This document shows, piece by piece, positions 1-12,013 of a stretch of 64,000 bases of DNA (within the stretch, counting starts at the first letter, position 1; every line of letters begins with the position of its first letter). The DNA comes from Adenophora triphylla var. japonica (lineage: Eukaryota > Streptophyta > Magnoliopsida > Asterales > Campanulaceae), in contig JAFEMH010001451.1 in NCBI GenBank assembly GCA_022495995.1, positions 338,501 through 402,500 of the forward strand, written 5' to 3'. A program made the position numbers and the translations under genes. The notes under the pieces are model-generated. The model did no database searches. It had not been told where the DNA came from and worked only from the letters and a program-made list of their open reading frames with translations.

Positions 1-1268
1 GGCGGTTTTGCAAAGCGGTTTGATAGTGCGGTATACAGAAGGTGCAGTTTGCAAAAAGTGAGGCTTTGACACAGTTAACTCCAAACACTATTTCACAATA
101 AAGGATAACTATATAAAGATCAAACAGAGACAGAGATAAATAATTAGCAAGCACAGAAAATATAAATGCAGTAAAGTACGAACAAGCTATTTGGAGTGGT
201 TCAATCGATAAACGATCTACGTCCACTACCAAGATGGTTAGTCTTGGTTTTCTAAGAGAGATTTTATATTGAGTATTGAGAGATTACAAAGTACAATAAA
301 ATCTTTTCTATGAAGAACAAATCCTAGACTATAACCAGTGTATCTCAAATGAATAAACTATGTGTTTAAACAAGTGAGGTGTGTGTGTGTTCAAGATCAA
401 GGCTCTTTAAATCTGAGAGATGTAGAGCTCAATGATTGTTGAATGTGTTAAGGCTTGATTTCTGGGCTGGGGAATATTTCTTGAAGGTTGAAGATGAAGA
501 TTCAAAGGACTTAGAATTTCTGGGCAGAGCTTCAACTTCTTATGAACACAGCAATTTCTCAAGTTTCAAGCAATCTTCAAATGATGAAGGTTGGGGGTAT
601 TTATACCCAAGCATCAGGAATATAGCCGTTAGACACAGCTGTTGTAAGGACAGTCCTTGATGCAATCCCATTGGTCCACAGCAACCACTTTTGTCCTTTG
701 GAACTGTTGATGCAGGTAAAGCTGATCAGACCTTAGCTGCAATCAAGGTGGTTAGGACATATGTCACCTTTTTAAGATCCTTGCAGATCTTGTCTGAAAA
801 GTAGTCACGTGACAAGATATGGTAGTTGACTTTTGATATTGCTGACGTGGATTCCAACGGTCAAAGGAGTTCACTTCAAGTAGCCAATCATTGGGGCGGT
901 TCTGGGGTCAAGCGGTTTGATGTGAAAGCGGTTCCACCAGAAGAAGGATTTCCATAGGTGCGGTTTGCACATAGGTTTTCAAGCGGTTCCAAAAGAAGGG
1001 ATCACAAGGCAGTTAAGCTATAAGCGGTTCTGCCAAGCGGTTCTTTGGGAAGCAGTTTTGAAACCTCTGAACTGCAATCCTTGGGTCCAATGATTCTTGT
1101 GCCAGTCTTCAAGCCTAAAATTAACCTATACTATAAAATGGACTTAGCTAAAAAAATGAAGTCTAAGCTTCATTACATAGGGTCCTAAAGTCCTTAAAAT
1201 AGACAGGAGGTTATGGTATCAATCAAATCTAATACAAAATAGGAGGGTTAAAATATGCATACCCAACA
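1..1268 (-). repeat. S1 3' LTR, partial
   Basis: This segment is collinear with 12230-13505: the same CA-rich start of the transcribed part, the same TATA region and the same end. On the minus strand it begins TGTTGGGTATGCAT at 1268, directly after a polypurine tract. About 220 bp of the far end are missing because the window starts inside it. A TATA box (TATAAATA on the minus strand) lies at 598-605. At least nine copies of the word GCGGTT occur in it. Differences from the other LTR are frequent, so this is not a very recent insertion. Confidence 0.93.
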
Positions 1269-1278
1269 ATCTCCCCCT
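1269..1278 (-). other. S1 polypurine tract
   Basis: On the minus strand the tract reads AGGGGGAGAT and abuts the TGTTGGG start of the 3' LTR. This is the expected place for the plus-strand primer. It lies in the loop of a long inverted repeat formed by 1213-1228 and 1279-1294. Confidence 0.88.
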
Positions 1279-1789
1279 ATTTGATTGATGCCATTACCTA
1301 CTACAGCAAAAGCAAACATTGTACTTAGTAAAAACATGTCCATAAGAATTAACATGGTAAGTCATGTCCCAAGTCAATGCACACACTAGCTTAAGCTATA
1401 GATTTCTATACTTTTGAAAGATTGAAAAACTTACAATTTGAAGAGTATAGAAATGCATTCAGTGCACTTAAAAAATGTGAGTTTAAGTTCAAGTGCAGTT
1501 TAAACTGAATGTTTAAACATCAATTCAAAAGAGTGATTTTTAAGTTGAAAAATTTTTGAATGAGGTTTAAGACCTTAAGTGGTTTCATTGTTCTACAAAC
1601 AAGCAGTTTTATATGAACAAGGTTTTGGAACCATGATGCAATTTCCATTAATTCCTAAGATGATTACAAGTACAGGAATGAAGGAAAATTACAAGGTTAC
1701 AAAAAAAACAAAACAAAGTAAGTTGGACAAAGAGAATACAAGGAGAGTGCGGTCCAACTTACACAAGCGGTTCAAAAAGGAAAAGCGGT
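1279..1789 (-). other. S1 3' untranslated region
   Basis: AT-rich sequence between the end of the env-like gene and the polypurine tract. I see no open frame with a recognisable product. One GCGGTT-rich spot is at 1750-1795. Confidence 0.6.
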
Positions 1790-4700
1790 TTACTGCTGGG
1801 GCGGCTTGTTAACTTCATGATCAGCTCCACTTGGCCCAGCTCTTGATTGGTCAGGGGCAAACGCTTTCCTCAATCTTCTCACTTCTTCTGCGGTTCTGGT
1901 GAGAGTAGCTTCAAGCTTCTTTATGACATTGACAGAATGAGCAGAGGTAGAATTGGTGGCACCAACCGCTTTGGTATTTTCCACAAGATTTTCCTTGATA
2001 ATGTCAAGCTTCACATTGACAGAGGAATAGATAGAGTTAAAAGTGGTGTGGAGTTCCTCTTGAACTAAAGCGGTTTGGGCTTGAATTGCTTGTTCCATAG
2101 GCTCAAGATCCACAGATACCTTCAGGGAGGTTTTGAGTTCATTAACTATTGAGCCTAGTCTGGAGTTGAATCCTTCCCTGAGATTGTCCAAGCGGTCATT
2201 GAACTCATCTTGGATCTCGTTCAGCTTGGCCTTCACTGTATCTGACACAGTATCCAGATTCACCTTGGAATCCACCTTGAATAGATCAATTTGTTCCAAG
2301 ACTTCTTCACGCAGAGAATCCGTAGCTGGTGCAGACAACCTGAGATAATTGCGGTCTGGATTGAAGAAAGTCAAGGAATTTGGTGCTCAGATTACCTAAA
2401 TCTTTATCAAGGGAGGCACAAAGTTTCTCTCCAAGAACATCCAAAGATTTCTTCATTTCCTCAATAGATGCCTTGTCTTCTAAGGCTTTGACCAAACCAG
2501 CTTCAAGGGATTTCTGAAAGGCTTCAGAAGCAGTTTTGATCATGGAAGCGGTTTGATCAGGAGGAGCGGTTGAGGAGGAGGATGGAATTGCTATAGATCT
2601 CTCCCCCTTAATGGCATCAAGCAAAGAAGCTTTAAGAGTTGCCAACTCAAGGGAGTGAGAATCCACCTTGGCTTGTAAAGCGCGGTTGGATGCAAGGAGG
2701 GATTCATTTGAGGCGGTTAAAGAGATGACATGGCCTTGGTTTATGACCTGTTGGCCTTGAATCAGATTGAGGGTTTGGAGAATTTGAGAGTACTCAGAAG
2801 GAGGGGCGGTTGAAGGTGAGGCGGTTGGAAATATGGGAGGCGGTTGGGTTTGGTTGGTTTCAGGCGTGGTTTGGGTTTGGGGAGGTATATTTGGAGGAGG
2901 TGAGTTCTGTCTAATGGGTGAGTTGTGAGGAGTTGGGGATTTTGAAGGGGTGTTAGATTTAGAGCGGTTAGGGGAATGGGAGCGGTTTTTGTTAGGGGAA
3001 TTGGTTGGGGTTGGATCATCTCTAACAGATTTGGAGGTGGCATGTCCAGCAGAGGGCTTGGACTGCCATTGTTGATAGGCAGATTGAGTAGGGGTTTGGT
3101 TGGAATGTTGTGAGTTTATGGAATGGGAATGTTGGGGTGAGTTATATTGGGATTGAGAAGATAGGGGTGATAGTGATTTTCTGGGGGAAGGTGAAGGGGA
3201 ATTTTGAGGTGATTGAGGAGGGGAATTTCTGGGAGGTAAAGGAGAGGGTGAGGGTTGGACAGGCTTGGTATTTTTAGAGGTTTTCTTTTTGGCTACCATC
3301 TTCCTTCTCTTAGGTTTCTCCCCCTGAATTGGAGCGGTTTTGATAGGGGAGGGAGTTATGAATTTGGATTTTGAAGGGGATCTGGCTGGGGATTGGGTAG
3401 GTGATTGGACAGGAGAGGTTTGATGGGTTGGAGGCGGTCTCTCTTCTTGAAGCGGTTCTTGTTGAGAAGCGGTTGGGTCAACAGTCTTGCCTTTGGCTTG
3501 ATACTTCTCAGCTTGTTCCTTAGCCAATCTATCAATTCTATCTTGAAGAACCTTCATCTGTTCTTCCACAGTCAATCCATCCATCTCATCCCTAGCCTTC
3601 TTGGCCCTAGCCACCAAGTTGGGAATACTTGGGTCTTCCTCTTCTTCATCCTCTTCATCCACCAAGTTCATGGTTTCAGATGGCTTCTTCTGCTTCTTCT
3701 TACTGGTACCAGCTCCATCATCAGCTGTAGGCGGTTTGGTTGCTGGAGCAGTCTTGGTCTTCTTTGGTGGCGGTTCTGCTCTGGCTTGGGGCTTCCTGGA
3801 CCGCTTGGCTCCTTTAGCTTGAGGAGCGGTTGTGGGATCTCTTAGTTCGTAGGGCTCCTTCAAGGGATATGTATCTGCATCATACAAGGATTTGTATAAT
3901 GCATCTCCATTAGCATACCTGAAGGAGTGGCATGCAAGCAATCCAAGAGAATCATCGGCGATCCACCATCAAATCTGGATTCTTGGTGACCATATCATCT
4001 AGATGCTCATAGTCCATCAATAGAGTGGTTATGATCCTGCAGAATGGTCTCCACCTCTGATCTTCACCTTTGACCTTGGACTGATAGGTCTCAATGCTAT
4101 CCTTTATTTCCATGTAGAGGATTTTAGGCCAATGCAGTTGGATCTCCATAAAGATAGCAGAACAATACATCCATTGTTGGGATGTAAAGTTGTTGTGGTT
4201 TCCTGTCTTTCCACAAATAGTTCTCCCAACCAGATGACCAATGTGGCTCATCAGCTCACCAAAATTCTTTCTGGGGATCTTCTTGTACGTCTTAGCCAAT
4301 GTGTCTACTTTGGCAGTTTGGAAGGCAGCATTGTCCTGAATAACTTTATCAACCTCTAAGGGAGCACCACCAACAATAAATCTGAAAAGTCTTCTGATAT
4401 CAATGTAATCAATTGATAGCTTCATGCCTTCAACAACTGCAGTCAGGCAGGCAACTCTTTGACCTTGATCCAAAACTCTTGATCTTTTCTTTGCGGTTGC
4501 AAAGAACTGGTCCACAAAAGAAGGCACTATGAAATTCTGCTTTTTGGTGAAAAGCGGTAGGATGCCAGAAACTCTCAGCTTCCTCAGTAACTCCCTTCCA
4601 AGAGCATCAGTTTTGAGCTCTTCCTCATTTACTTCCCAACCTGGTAGGAAGGTAGTTGGATCCTACAAAATAAAATTTCAAGTGTTAGATCCATTTGTGT

Positions 4701-5660
4701 ATTCATAGTTCACATGCGGTTTGAGCACCAAGCGGTTGAGCAATGGTGCGGTTTGAAAATTTCAAACCCCAAGTGAAACCATGAATACTTAAACAAATAA
4801 TGAGGACTTGAGAATAAAATTACTTAAGTACGTGGCATTGTAATCCAAACTTATCCCACATTGCAAGCGGTGATTAGAGAGGAATTTCTTGGTTTCCAGC
4901 CTATATACTCAGTAAAATCTCAAAAGCAATGAAGGAAGGAATTTAACCAGCATGCGGTTTCAAAAGATTTGAAAATGCGGTTTAGAACATGCGGTTTTAG
5001 CTAGAAAAGGGAGGAGCGGTTTGAAACTAAAAACCTTAAGCGGTTGCATACAAGCGGTTTCAAACCGAGGAAATCCAAAAAGGTTGAAAATGTTGAAAAA
5101 TTTTCTAAGTGTTGGAAAACATTTTTCAAAATCAGGGCATCCAAAACATATGAATATTCAAGAAAAACTCATGGGTTTTATGAAGAACACGAAGAACAGT
5201 TCATGAACACCAAGAACAGAGATTCATGAAACTTAACTAAAATAAGCAAATAGCATATCAAAATGATCACATTGAGAAGGGGAATAATAATATATCATTA
5301 AAATTTCATCTTTTTCCCAGAATCATTCATAATCATCAAAAATCAGAAATGGGTTTTCGAAGTTCATATTCTGAAAATCACAAAATCAGTGTACATAACA
5401 TGGATGGATCATGAAATAAGATACATATATAGAATCCATGTGCAAAACCGATCAAAACCCAACAAACAACAACTAAAATGATCAAGAAATAAGATCAGAA
5501 TCAACAAAAATGAATCATGGCATACGAACAGTCTAAGCAAGTTTATCCATGGCAGATTCTGAAAAGAAATAATTAGGGTTAGAGATGTTACCATTTCCAG
5601 AATAGGTTTCTTTGTCCTAGCAACAGTTGAGGCCCTTTATCTTTTAGAAGTTGTTGCCAT
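1790..5660 (-). pseudogene. S1 env-like extra gene (Sirevirus third gene), two exons, frameshifted
   Basis: The gene follows pol and seems to have its own promoter. Exon 1 is 5660-5592 (ATG, 23 codons, TAA at codon 8). A GT donor is at 5591 and a pyrimidine-rich acceptor at 4663; the intron is 929 bp. Exon 2 runs in frame from 4662 to the stop at 3952, then continues in other frames at about 3960 and 2374, so two single-base frameshifts are likely. The product would have an N-terminal globular part of about 230 residues resembling the putative plant transposon protein family, a long Pro/Ser/Lys-rich middle, and a C-terminal coiled coil ending near 1793. Sirevirus env-like proteins are known to have Pro-rich and coiled-coil regions; a true envelope function is unproven. 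The same gene type occurs in D. Confidence 0.72.
4663..5591 (-). other. Intron of S1 env-like gene
   Basis: The borders are ATG|GTAACATC at 5591 and TTTTGTAG|GATCC at 4663 (minus strand), both matching plant splice consensus. Removing the segment keeps phase 0 into the long frame downstream. It holds about nine copies of GCGGTT and otherwise AT-rich sequence. This is inferred from borders and frame only. Confidence 0.6.
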
Positions 5661-5700
5661 TTCAGAAAATGTTTGAAAATGGAGGTTTTGTAAAAAGTTT

Positions 5701-5796
5701 TAGAGAGAGAGAGAGAGAGAGTTTGTGAAGAAGAGAGTACGAATGACAGAGATGGCAGTGAAAAGTTTTTAGGTTTCACCAAACAGGGTATATATA
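5701..5796 (-). promoter_or_regulatory. Internal TATA box and CT-rich leader of the S1 env-like gene
   Basis: A TATATATA box lies at 5789-5796, 128 bp before the ATG at 5660. A run of CT dinucleotides (5703-5721, read on the minus strand) lies in the predicted leader. A cluster of five GCGGTT words (6090-6185) lies further upstream. Element D has the same layout, a TATA box and a CT-rich leader, before its env-like gene. Confidence 0.6.
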
Positions 5797-6266
5797 GGGT
5801 GAAGGGGTGGAGGCAGTTGGTCAGAATGAATGATTGAATTAAACCAACTGTTACACCCTTTCACCTCCTGCACCTCTCTCAATAACGGCTGACATGAGGG
5901 TTTTTAATGCTCATGTCCCCTTAGCATTAAATGCTCTTAATTTTGAAATAAACGAGGGAAAACATATGCAAAAATACCCTTATGTCAAAAATAAGGACTA
6001 AAAAATAAATAAAAGAATTTGAACAGTTTTTTTTTTTTTTTAGAAAATAAGGATGAGACATAAATGGATATAATTTACTCTTTTTTGAAACGCGGTTTTG
6101 ATCCAAGATGTTTGTCTGCATCAAGCGGTTTGTAACTGGCGGTTGGATGCAGGCGGTTGGACCTCTTGAGGTTTTGGTACAGGCGGTTTCAACACAAGCG
6201 ATCTCAATCCTTAAGAGTTTCAATCCTAAACTCAACAAACAAGTTAGCCAATAAAAAGTATGGAAT
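5797..6266 (-). other. Spacer between S1 pol and env-like gene
   Basis: No supported frame. It holds an A-run/T-run at 6029-6042 and five GCGGTT words between 6090 and 6187. It probably contains the pol 3' end and the upstream promoter of the env-like gene. Confidence 0.55.
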
Positions 6267-7946
6267 TTATTTAAGTTCAAGCATACCCATTTCTCCTCTA
6301 AGGAATGAAAACCACTTGGAGTCAAGAGCTTTAGTGAGGATATTAGCAATCTGGTTGTCTGTCCCCATGTACTCTAAATGGATATTCCTCTTCTCCATAT
6401 GGTCTTTGAGGAAATGATACTTGATATCAATATGCTTGGTCTTGGAATGCATGACAGGGTTGTTGGAGACTGAAATAGTTGAAGTGTTGTCACACATGAT
6501 GGGGCAATTCCCTTCATGGATTCCATAGTCCACCAACTGCTGCTTCATCCAAAGGATTTGGCAACAACTACCGGCGACAATGTACTCGGCCTCTGTGGTT
6601 GACACTAAAACTGATGCTTGCTTCTTGCTGGCCCAAGCAACTAGTCTATTCCCAAGGAAATGACAAGTACCACTAGTGCTTTTCCTGTCAATAGTACAAG
6701 CTGCATAATCTGCATCTGAATAACCTACAAGATCGAAGTTCGAATCTTTGGAATACCAAAGTCCAAGGGTAGTGGTTCCAGATAAATAGCGGATTATACG
6801 CTTGGCAATAAGATGTGCTTCTCTAGGATCTGCTTGATAGCGTGCACATACACAGACACTAAACATAATATCGGGCCTACTAGCAGTTAAGTAAAGTAAT
6901 GAGCCGATCATACCTCGATATAAAGTCTGATCAACTTTCTTACCTTTGAGATCTTTATCTAACTTATTGCCGGTGGTCATTGGAGTATCATATGCTTTAG
7001 CATTTTCTAATCCAAACTTTTTTATCAACTCCTTGGTGTATTTGGCTTGGCTGAGAAAAATACCTTCTTCGCATTGCTTGATTTGAAGCCCGAGGAAGAA
7101 TGTTAATTCTCCCATCATGCTCATCTCAAACTTGCTTTTCATTAGCTTCTCGAAACGCTTACAAAGTAACTCATTAGTAGAACCAAAAATAATATCATCG
7201 ACATAAATTTGAACAAGTAAAGTATGCTCATTATATTTGGCAATAAAAAGAGTTGTATCGATTTTACCATGTTTGAATCCTTTTTCTAGTAAAAATTTAG
7301 AAAGATTCTCATACCATGCCCTTGGAGCTTGCTTAAGTCCATACAAAGCTTTCTGGAGTTTGTAGACATGATTGGGAAATTTGGAGTCTTCAAATCCAGG
7401 CGGTTGGGCAACATACACGGTCTCTTGCAGTTCGCCGTTGAGGAATGCACTCTTTACATCCATTTGATATAACTTGAAACGCTTGAAAGAGGCGTAGGCT
7501 AAGAAGATTCTGATAGCTTCCAATCTTGCAACTGGAGCAAAGGTTTCATCATAATCGATTCCTTCTTCTTGCCTATATCCTTGTGCAACCAACCTTGCTT
7601 TATTCCTAGTGATGCTTCCATTCTCATCCATCTTATTCCTAAATACCCACTTAGTTCCTATCACTCCTTGATCCTGAGGTCTAGGCACCAAAGTCCAGAC
7701 CTTGCATCTCTCAAACTGGTTGAGTTCTTCTTGCATAGCAACGACCCAACTGGAATCTTGGAGTGCTTCATCAATCTTCTTGGGTTCAACTTGAGATAAA
7801 AGAGAAGTATGCTCATCATAATTCGATCTCCTTGTTTGAACACCGGAAAACAAATCACCAATCACATTTGTGAGGGGGTGACTGCTGACTTCACGAACCT
7901 CCGAGGGTAAGTCTGGTTGGGTCGAGGTTTCTTTGAAGATCTTCAA
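6267..7946 (-). CDS. S1 pol, reverse transcriptase and RNase H part
   Basis: An open frame of 559 codons. The Ty1/copia RT signature is clear: [24 protein letters not shown], a [10 protein letters not shown] block, and the YVDDIIFGS catalytic box near residue 250. The RNase H part has [29 protein letters not shown], a [10 protein letters not shown] aspartate block and the C-terminal [15 protein letters not shown] motif. It copies genomic RNA into cDNA inside a virus-like particle. The start given is only the first ATG after upstream frameshifts; in an intact element this is part of a single gag-pol polyprotein. Lineage is closest in style to Sirevirus elements, like D at 62360. Confidence 0.95.
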   Translation of the reverse strand: MKIFKETSTQPDLPSEVREVSSHPLTNVIGDLFSGVQTRRSNYDEHTSLLSQVEPKKIDEALQDSSWVVAMQEELNQFERCKVWTLVPRPQDQGVIGTKWVFRNKMDENGSITRNKARLVAQGYRQEEGIDYDETFAPVARLEAIRIFLAYASFKRFKLYQMDVKSAFLNGELQETVYVAQPPGFEDSKFPNHVYKLQKALYGLKQAPRAWYENLSKFLLEKGFKHGKIDTTLFIAKYNEHTLLVQIYVDDIIFGSTNELLCKRFEKLMKSKFEMSMMGELTFFLGLQIKQCEEGIFLSQAKYTKELIKKFGLENAKAYDTPMTTGNKLDKDLKGKKVDQTLYRGMIGSLLYLTASRPDIMFSVCVCARYQADPREAHLIAKRIIRYLSGTTTLGLWYSKDSNFDLVGYSDADYAACTIDRKSTSGTCHFLGNRLVAWASKKQASVLVSTTEAEYIVAGSCCQILWMKQQLVDYGIHEGNCPIMCDNTSTISVSNNPVMHSKTKHIDIKYHFLKDHMEKRNIHLEYMGTDNQIANILTKALDSKWFSFLRGEMGMLELK

Positions 7947-8236
7947 TTGGAACGTCGTTAGATCCTTCCAAATAAGTCATGGAAGGTAAGTTGACGAAGA
8001 GGTTCTATAAGCTGGATAGGGGAATTCTCAACTTCTTCTTCCCTTGGAGTTGCATGCGGAGTGGGAACTTCAGGGTGCGATTTCAGAAGTGCGGTTTGAG
8101 GGAATTTCGATTGAGGGTGCTTTGGATTTTGCGGTTGAGGTTCGTGTGCGGTTTGAGATGGTTCACTGTTTCATTATGCTCAACAAAATCATCGGCAACA
8201 TTTGGAGCCAAATGTGGCTCAAGGAGAGAATGCTCA

Positions 8237-8602
8237 TCAAAAGTAACATGGACGAGACTCAACTATTTTTAAACTAGTTTTATTGAAAATACGAAAAGCT
8301 TTTGAATGTTTAGCATACCCAACAAAAATACCTTCGTCGGCCTTGGCTCCGAATTTACCTCTATTTTCTCTTCCGTTGTAGAGGACAAAACATTTGCAGC
8401 CAAAGATCTTGAAGAATGCAATGTTGGGGGTTCTTCCTCGCCAAAGCTTCATAGGGAGTCTTGTTATAGGTTTTGTTGATGAGGGAGCGGTTACGAGTGA
8501 AGCATGTTGTATTGATTGCTTCGACCCAAAAATGCGAGGTAGCTTCGCTTCAGATATCATTGTCTTTCCAGCCTCAATCAACGTCCTATTCTTCCTTTCC
8601 AC
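8237..8602 (-). pseudogene. S1 integrase, distal part
   Basis: The start MERKNRTLIEAGK is the stretch with the catalytic Glu of Ty1/copia integrases (normally in a NGVVERKNRT block). It is followed by the typical RTPNIAFFKIFGCKCF and GIFVGYAKHSKAFRIFN segments. The preceding residues are in another frame (8578-8787), so a frameshift sits just before the catalytic Glu. Between here and the RT (7947-8236) is a linker with stops. Confidence 0.85.
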
Positions 8603-8692
8603 AACCCCATTTTGTTGTGGAACACCAGCGGTTGAAAAATTGTGATCAATCCCATGGTCATCACAATATTGACCAACACCGTTGTTCTTAAA

Positions 8693-9013
8693 TTATGTTC
8701 CATTATCTGATCGAACACTAAAGATGTCGTCTTCTTTTTGAGTTTGGAGCCGTCTAAAGAGTGCGGTGAGAATCTCATAACAATCATCCTTGGAAATCAT
8801 CATCTCAACCCACGTATATCTTGAATAATCATCCACCACCACTAAGGTATATCTATTTCCTCCAATGCTGGCAGTGGTTACGGGTCCAAACAAATCAATG
8901 TGAAGCAGTTGTAAGCATCTTGAAGTTGATGGAGCGGTCTTGCTGGTGAAAGACGACGCGGACTGCTTACCAAGCTGGCATGCATTGCATTTCTCTGGAT
9001 GATGGTCAACCAC
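8693..9013 (-). pseudogene. S1 integrase, zinc-binding end and catalytic core
   Basis: It shows the CNACQLGKQ half of the HHCC zinc finger, LLHIDLFGPV with the first catalytic Asp, VVDDYSRYTWVEMM, and VRSDNGT with the second Asp. It overlaps the upstream frame (8878-9516), with a frameshift between the two halves of the zinc finger. It integrates element cDNA in the family; broken here. Confidence 0.9.
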
Positions 9014-9516
9014 TTTAGGTAAACCAGGAACGAGTTTTCCCTACCAATCTTTCCAAGATACTTGAAGTTCAAGTGACTCAACCTCTTGTGCCATAGCCAA
9101 CTATTTTCGCTCACATTCTTAGCTACAAAACAGAGATTAGTAATACTACATGCAGAATTTAGATCAATAATGTAAATATTACTCTTACGAATCCCTGTGA
9201 GTAGGGTGACGCCGAAAATGCTATCTTTGATGAAGCAATTTGATGACGTGAAGTTGCAAAGCATTCCTTTGTCGCAAAATTGAGAAATTGAAAGGAGGTT
9301 GTGCTTGAGTCCTTCAACAAGAGAAACCTTCTCAATGGTTAGGTTTCCTCTCCTAATAATACCATATCCAATGGTCTTGCCTTTGTTGTTGTCACCAAAG
9401 GTTACAGATGGACCACTTGCTTCAATGACATCTTCAAGTAATGATCTATCTCCAGTCATATGTCTTGAGCAGCCACTGTCAAGATACCATTCATTATCCT
9501 TGGAGTGACCAGCCAT
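8878..9516 (-). pseudogene. S1 protease and pre-integrase region
   Basis: Residues 9-20 read EWYLDSGCSRHMTG, which contains the copia aspartic protease DSG catalytic motif. Further on, WLWHKRLSHLNF is the pre-integrase HH motif. After about 165 residues the frame leaves the homologous path, so the tail is out of frame. The protease matures Gag-Pol in the family. Confidence 0.9.
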
Positions 9517-9624
9517 TGAAGCGAGAGGACTGAAATGTAAACATTAAGAACGAGGTCCCCCTTTATTCCTTGGGTCCTGAAGTTAGCAACCCTTTACGAC
9601 CCACACCTGCTTGACGAAGGAGGT

Positions 9625-9873
9625 TTACTCTTCCTGGCATTGGATGTGAACCACAAAAGGCATTCTCGCGGCCTTGTGACCTAAACCATCACACACGGAA
9701 CATTTATAATAGCTACAAGCTTCATGAGGTTTTACTAACTCCTTACTCTTCTTAGGAGTTGCATGTGGTTTGGGACAAGGAAGCGGTTTTGGAGGAGCAG
9801 CCCAGTAAGAGTCCGGCGAAATAAAGGGAACATGCTTTGGTTTGATCACGTATTTTCTAGGAACGCTATTCAC
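9625..9873 (-). pseudogene. S1 gag C-terminus with a second zinc knuckle
   Basis: A basic, Pro-rich stretch ends in YKCSVCDGLGHKAARM, a C-x2-C-x4-H pattern whose last Cys appears lost by a one-base insertion. A second CCHC knuckle before the protease fits the long Gag of this lineage. The flanks 9517-9624 and 9874-9913 hold only linker sequence. Confidence 0.65.
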
Positions 9874-9913
9874 GCTTTTGAAGGCGGGAGGAGCGGTCGA
9901 AGAAGATGCGCGG

Positions 9914-10750
9914 TTAGACCTGGAGTTGGAAACACCACCTTTTCCACCAGAGCGGTTGGAGCGGGGATTCGACCAATTCCATAAGCCATTTCCTCTTCAA
10001 GCTACGCTCTCGAGAATCCTTTGGCTTCATGCACGAGTTCTTCCCATATTGCTTCCCTTTAGGGTAGACATAATTTATTTGTCGTCCTTTACCCTTTCCT
10101 TTAGCATGCTTCCCCTTAGGAATTTCTTTAGTTAGTTCCAAAATTTCCTCATCCTTTTCACTCGAGGATGCACACTTCTCTTCTTCCTCAGATCCAAAAC
10201 CTAGGCCATCCTTAGTTCCAGGAGGAACTTGAAAGTCCATGATTTTATCCTTGGTGGATTGAGACTTGAGCCACGAATCAATAATCTTTTGGCGATCGTT
10301 GATTTGGGTTACCAAGTCATCATTCCTGAGTTGAAGTGCAGCAACCTTAGTTTCAAGGATGCGGTTCTGATCAGCAAGAGGAGACATACTTCTGATTTGG
10401 TCCTTAAGATTTGAAATTTCAGACCTCATCACAGTTTTCTCCGTCTTGTACAGATTAAGTTCATCATGAGCTAAGCTTAAGGCTTTCTTAAGATTAGAGA
10501 ATTGATGGATCACCATTTCAGCTTCCTTGAACATCCTTTCATGTTCCATGGGAGAAACCTCTTCCACCACCTTTTTCAAAATTTTCTTCTTTGGAATTGT
10601 TTTTGAAGGTGGAGCATTTTTAGATATGAGAAAAATGGGACGTGAATACGAGCAATTTCCTATCTTAATGCTAGGAGTAAGTTTGATATCCTCATCCAAT
10701 TTAAAATTTGGAAGTTTTGTAGAAACCTCCTTTTCTTCCATATCTTGCAA
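9914..10750 (-). pseudogene. S1 gag, coiled-coil middle part
   Basis: Residues about 75-165 form a heptad-rich segment (for example FSNLKKALSLAHDELNLYK and LETKVAALQLRNDDL), followed by an acidic stretch and a basic KGKHAKGKGKGRQ segment. Known Sirevirus Gag proteins are long and carry a coiled coil C-terminal to the first zinc knuckle, so I place it in gag. Frameshifts separate it from the upstream part at 10770-10979. Confidence 0.75.
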
Positions 10751-10769
10751 CTCGATGACTCGAATCGAT

Positions 10770-11943
10770 TCATCGGAAGCATCTGCAACTAAGCGAGTAG
10801 ATTAACCTCTTCGGTTTCATCATCACTTCCATCATCGAATCTGTTTCAATCCAAGTTGCTAATTCCTTGGAATTTTCTTCCTCCTCGCTGACCATTCCCT
10901 TGCGATGAGAAAATTTCGCGGGGAGAGGTTTTCTTTTCATGTATTCATATTTAGGGTTTGTGGACACTTTCGGATGCAAAGTGACCAGGTTTTCTACAAT
11001 TGTAGCAGACTAGATCACTCTTTTTCTTTGTATCTCCAGCCTTAGAAAACGTTGCAGGAGGTTTGCCTTTTGAAAATGATTTTGTGAAAGGTTTTGAGGA
11101 TTTTCTAAATTTTTGAAATCTTTTCACAAACATGGCAAAATCATCATCATCCATCTCGATGAGTGATGAGGATGATATGGAAGGATCAGCGGTTTGGTTG
11201 GATGTAGATGGTTTCTCCTCTTGTTCCACTATGGACATGGAAAGCGATTTGGTTTTTCCTTCAATCTCTTCAATACGATTTAATTTTAATTCATAGACTC
11301 TAAGATTGGCGTACAAGTTACTTAACGACCAAGTACCCAAAACTTTGGAGTCTTCTAAAGAGGTAGCCTTATTTACCCATTTAGAACCTAAAGCAGATAG
11401 GAAAGTCATATTGATTTCCTTATCGGTTAAAGTTTTTCCAAGAGATCTACAAGCATTAACTACCTCAACATATCGATCGTAGGTTTGACGCAAGGTTTCG
11501 TTGGATTTTACATTGAAGTTGTTGTATGATCTTTCAACAGCATATAATTTGCTTTCCTTGCATTCGTCATCACCTTCGAGGTAGCTCTCAATGGCATCCC
11601 ACATCTGCTTTGCGGTTTTGAGGTACATCACTTTCTGTAGAGTTGATACGGGGAGGGTTCCAAAAATGATGTGCCTAGCCTTGCTATCCAAGGCAACCAA
11701 TCTTTTCTCTTCATCCGACCACTCTTCTTTTGGCTTTTTGACCTCTGGAATTGTTGCACTGGTGGTTGTATCTGTGTTGGCCTTCATTGGAACTAACGGG
11801 CCATTGATCACGCATTCCACCAGCATTTCATCTATAGTTTCCAAATGAATAAGCATTCGGCACTTCCAGATGTCAAAGTGGTCTTCGTCCAAGATTGGAA
11901 TGTGTGAATAGTTAACAGTAGTCATTGTCTTTGTATTTGCCAT
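10770..11943 (-). pseudogene. S1 gag, N-terminal part with zinc knuckle
   Basis: I take the ATG at 11943, followed by MANTKTMTTVNYSHIPI, rather than the upstream ATG at 11958. The segment FDIWKCRML, the KQMWDAIESYLEGD block and the YANLRVYELKL segment match copia Gag polyproteins (UBN2 type). CYNCRKPGHFASE is a CCHC knuckle whose last Cys is displaced by a frameshift near 10975. Gag forms the particle and binds RNA. The PBS lies 56 bp upstream of the ATG. Confidence 0.88.
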
Positions 11944-11998
11944 ATCGAATCGGCACACAAGCTGTTAAGCTTGAAAAATAGTGGTTTTAAAATGTGTT

Positions 11999-12011
11999 GG
12001 CTCTGATACCA
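11999..12011 (-). other. S1 primer binding site (initiator tRNA-Met)
   Basis: The minus strand reads TGGTATCAGAGCC, two bases after the 5' LTR end. This is the standard plant copia PBS complementary to the 3' end of initiator tRNA-Met. Confidence 0.93.
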
Positions 12012-12013
12012 CT

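Noticed and set aside
3405..3845. Hydrophobic 146-codon plus-strand frame with membrane-like segments
   Set aside because: It is the complement of the Pro/Ser/Lys-rich part of the S1 env-like gene; low-complexity coding on one strand gives hydrophobic frames on the other.
5703..5721. GA/CT dinucleotide run as a plain microsatellite
   Set aside because: It is a short repeat, but its position in the predicted leader and the like run in D (61195-61206) make a leader element the better description.
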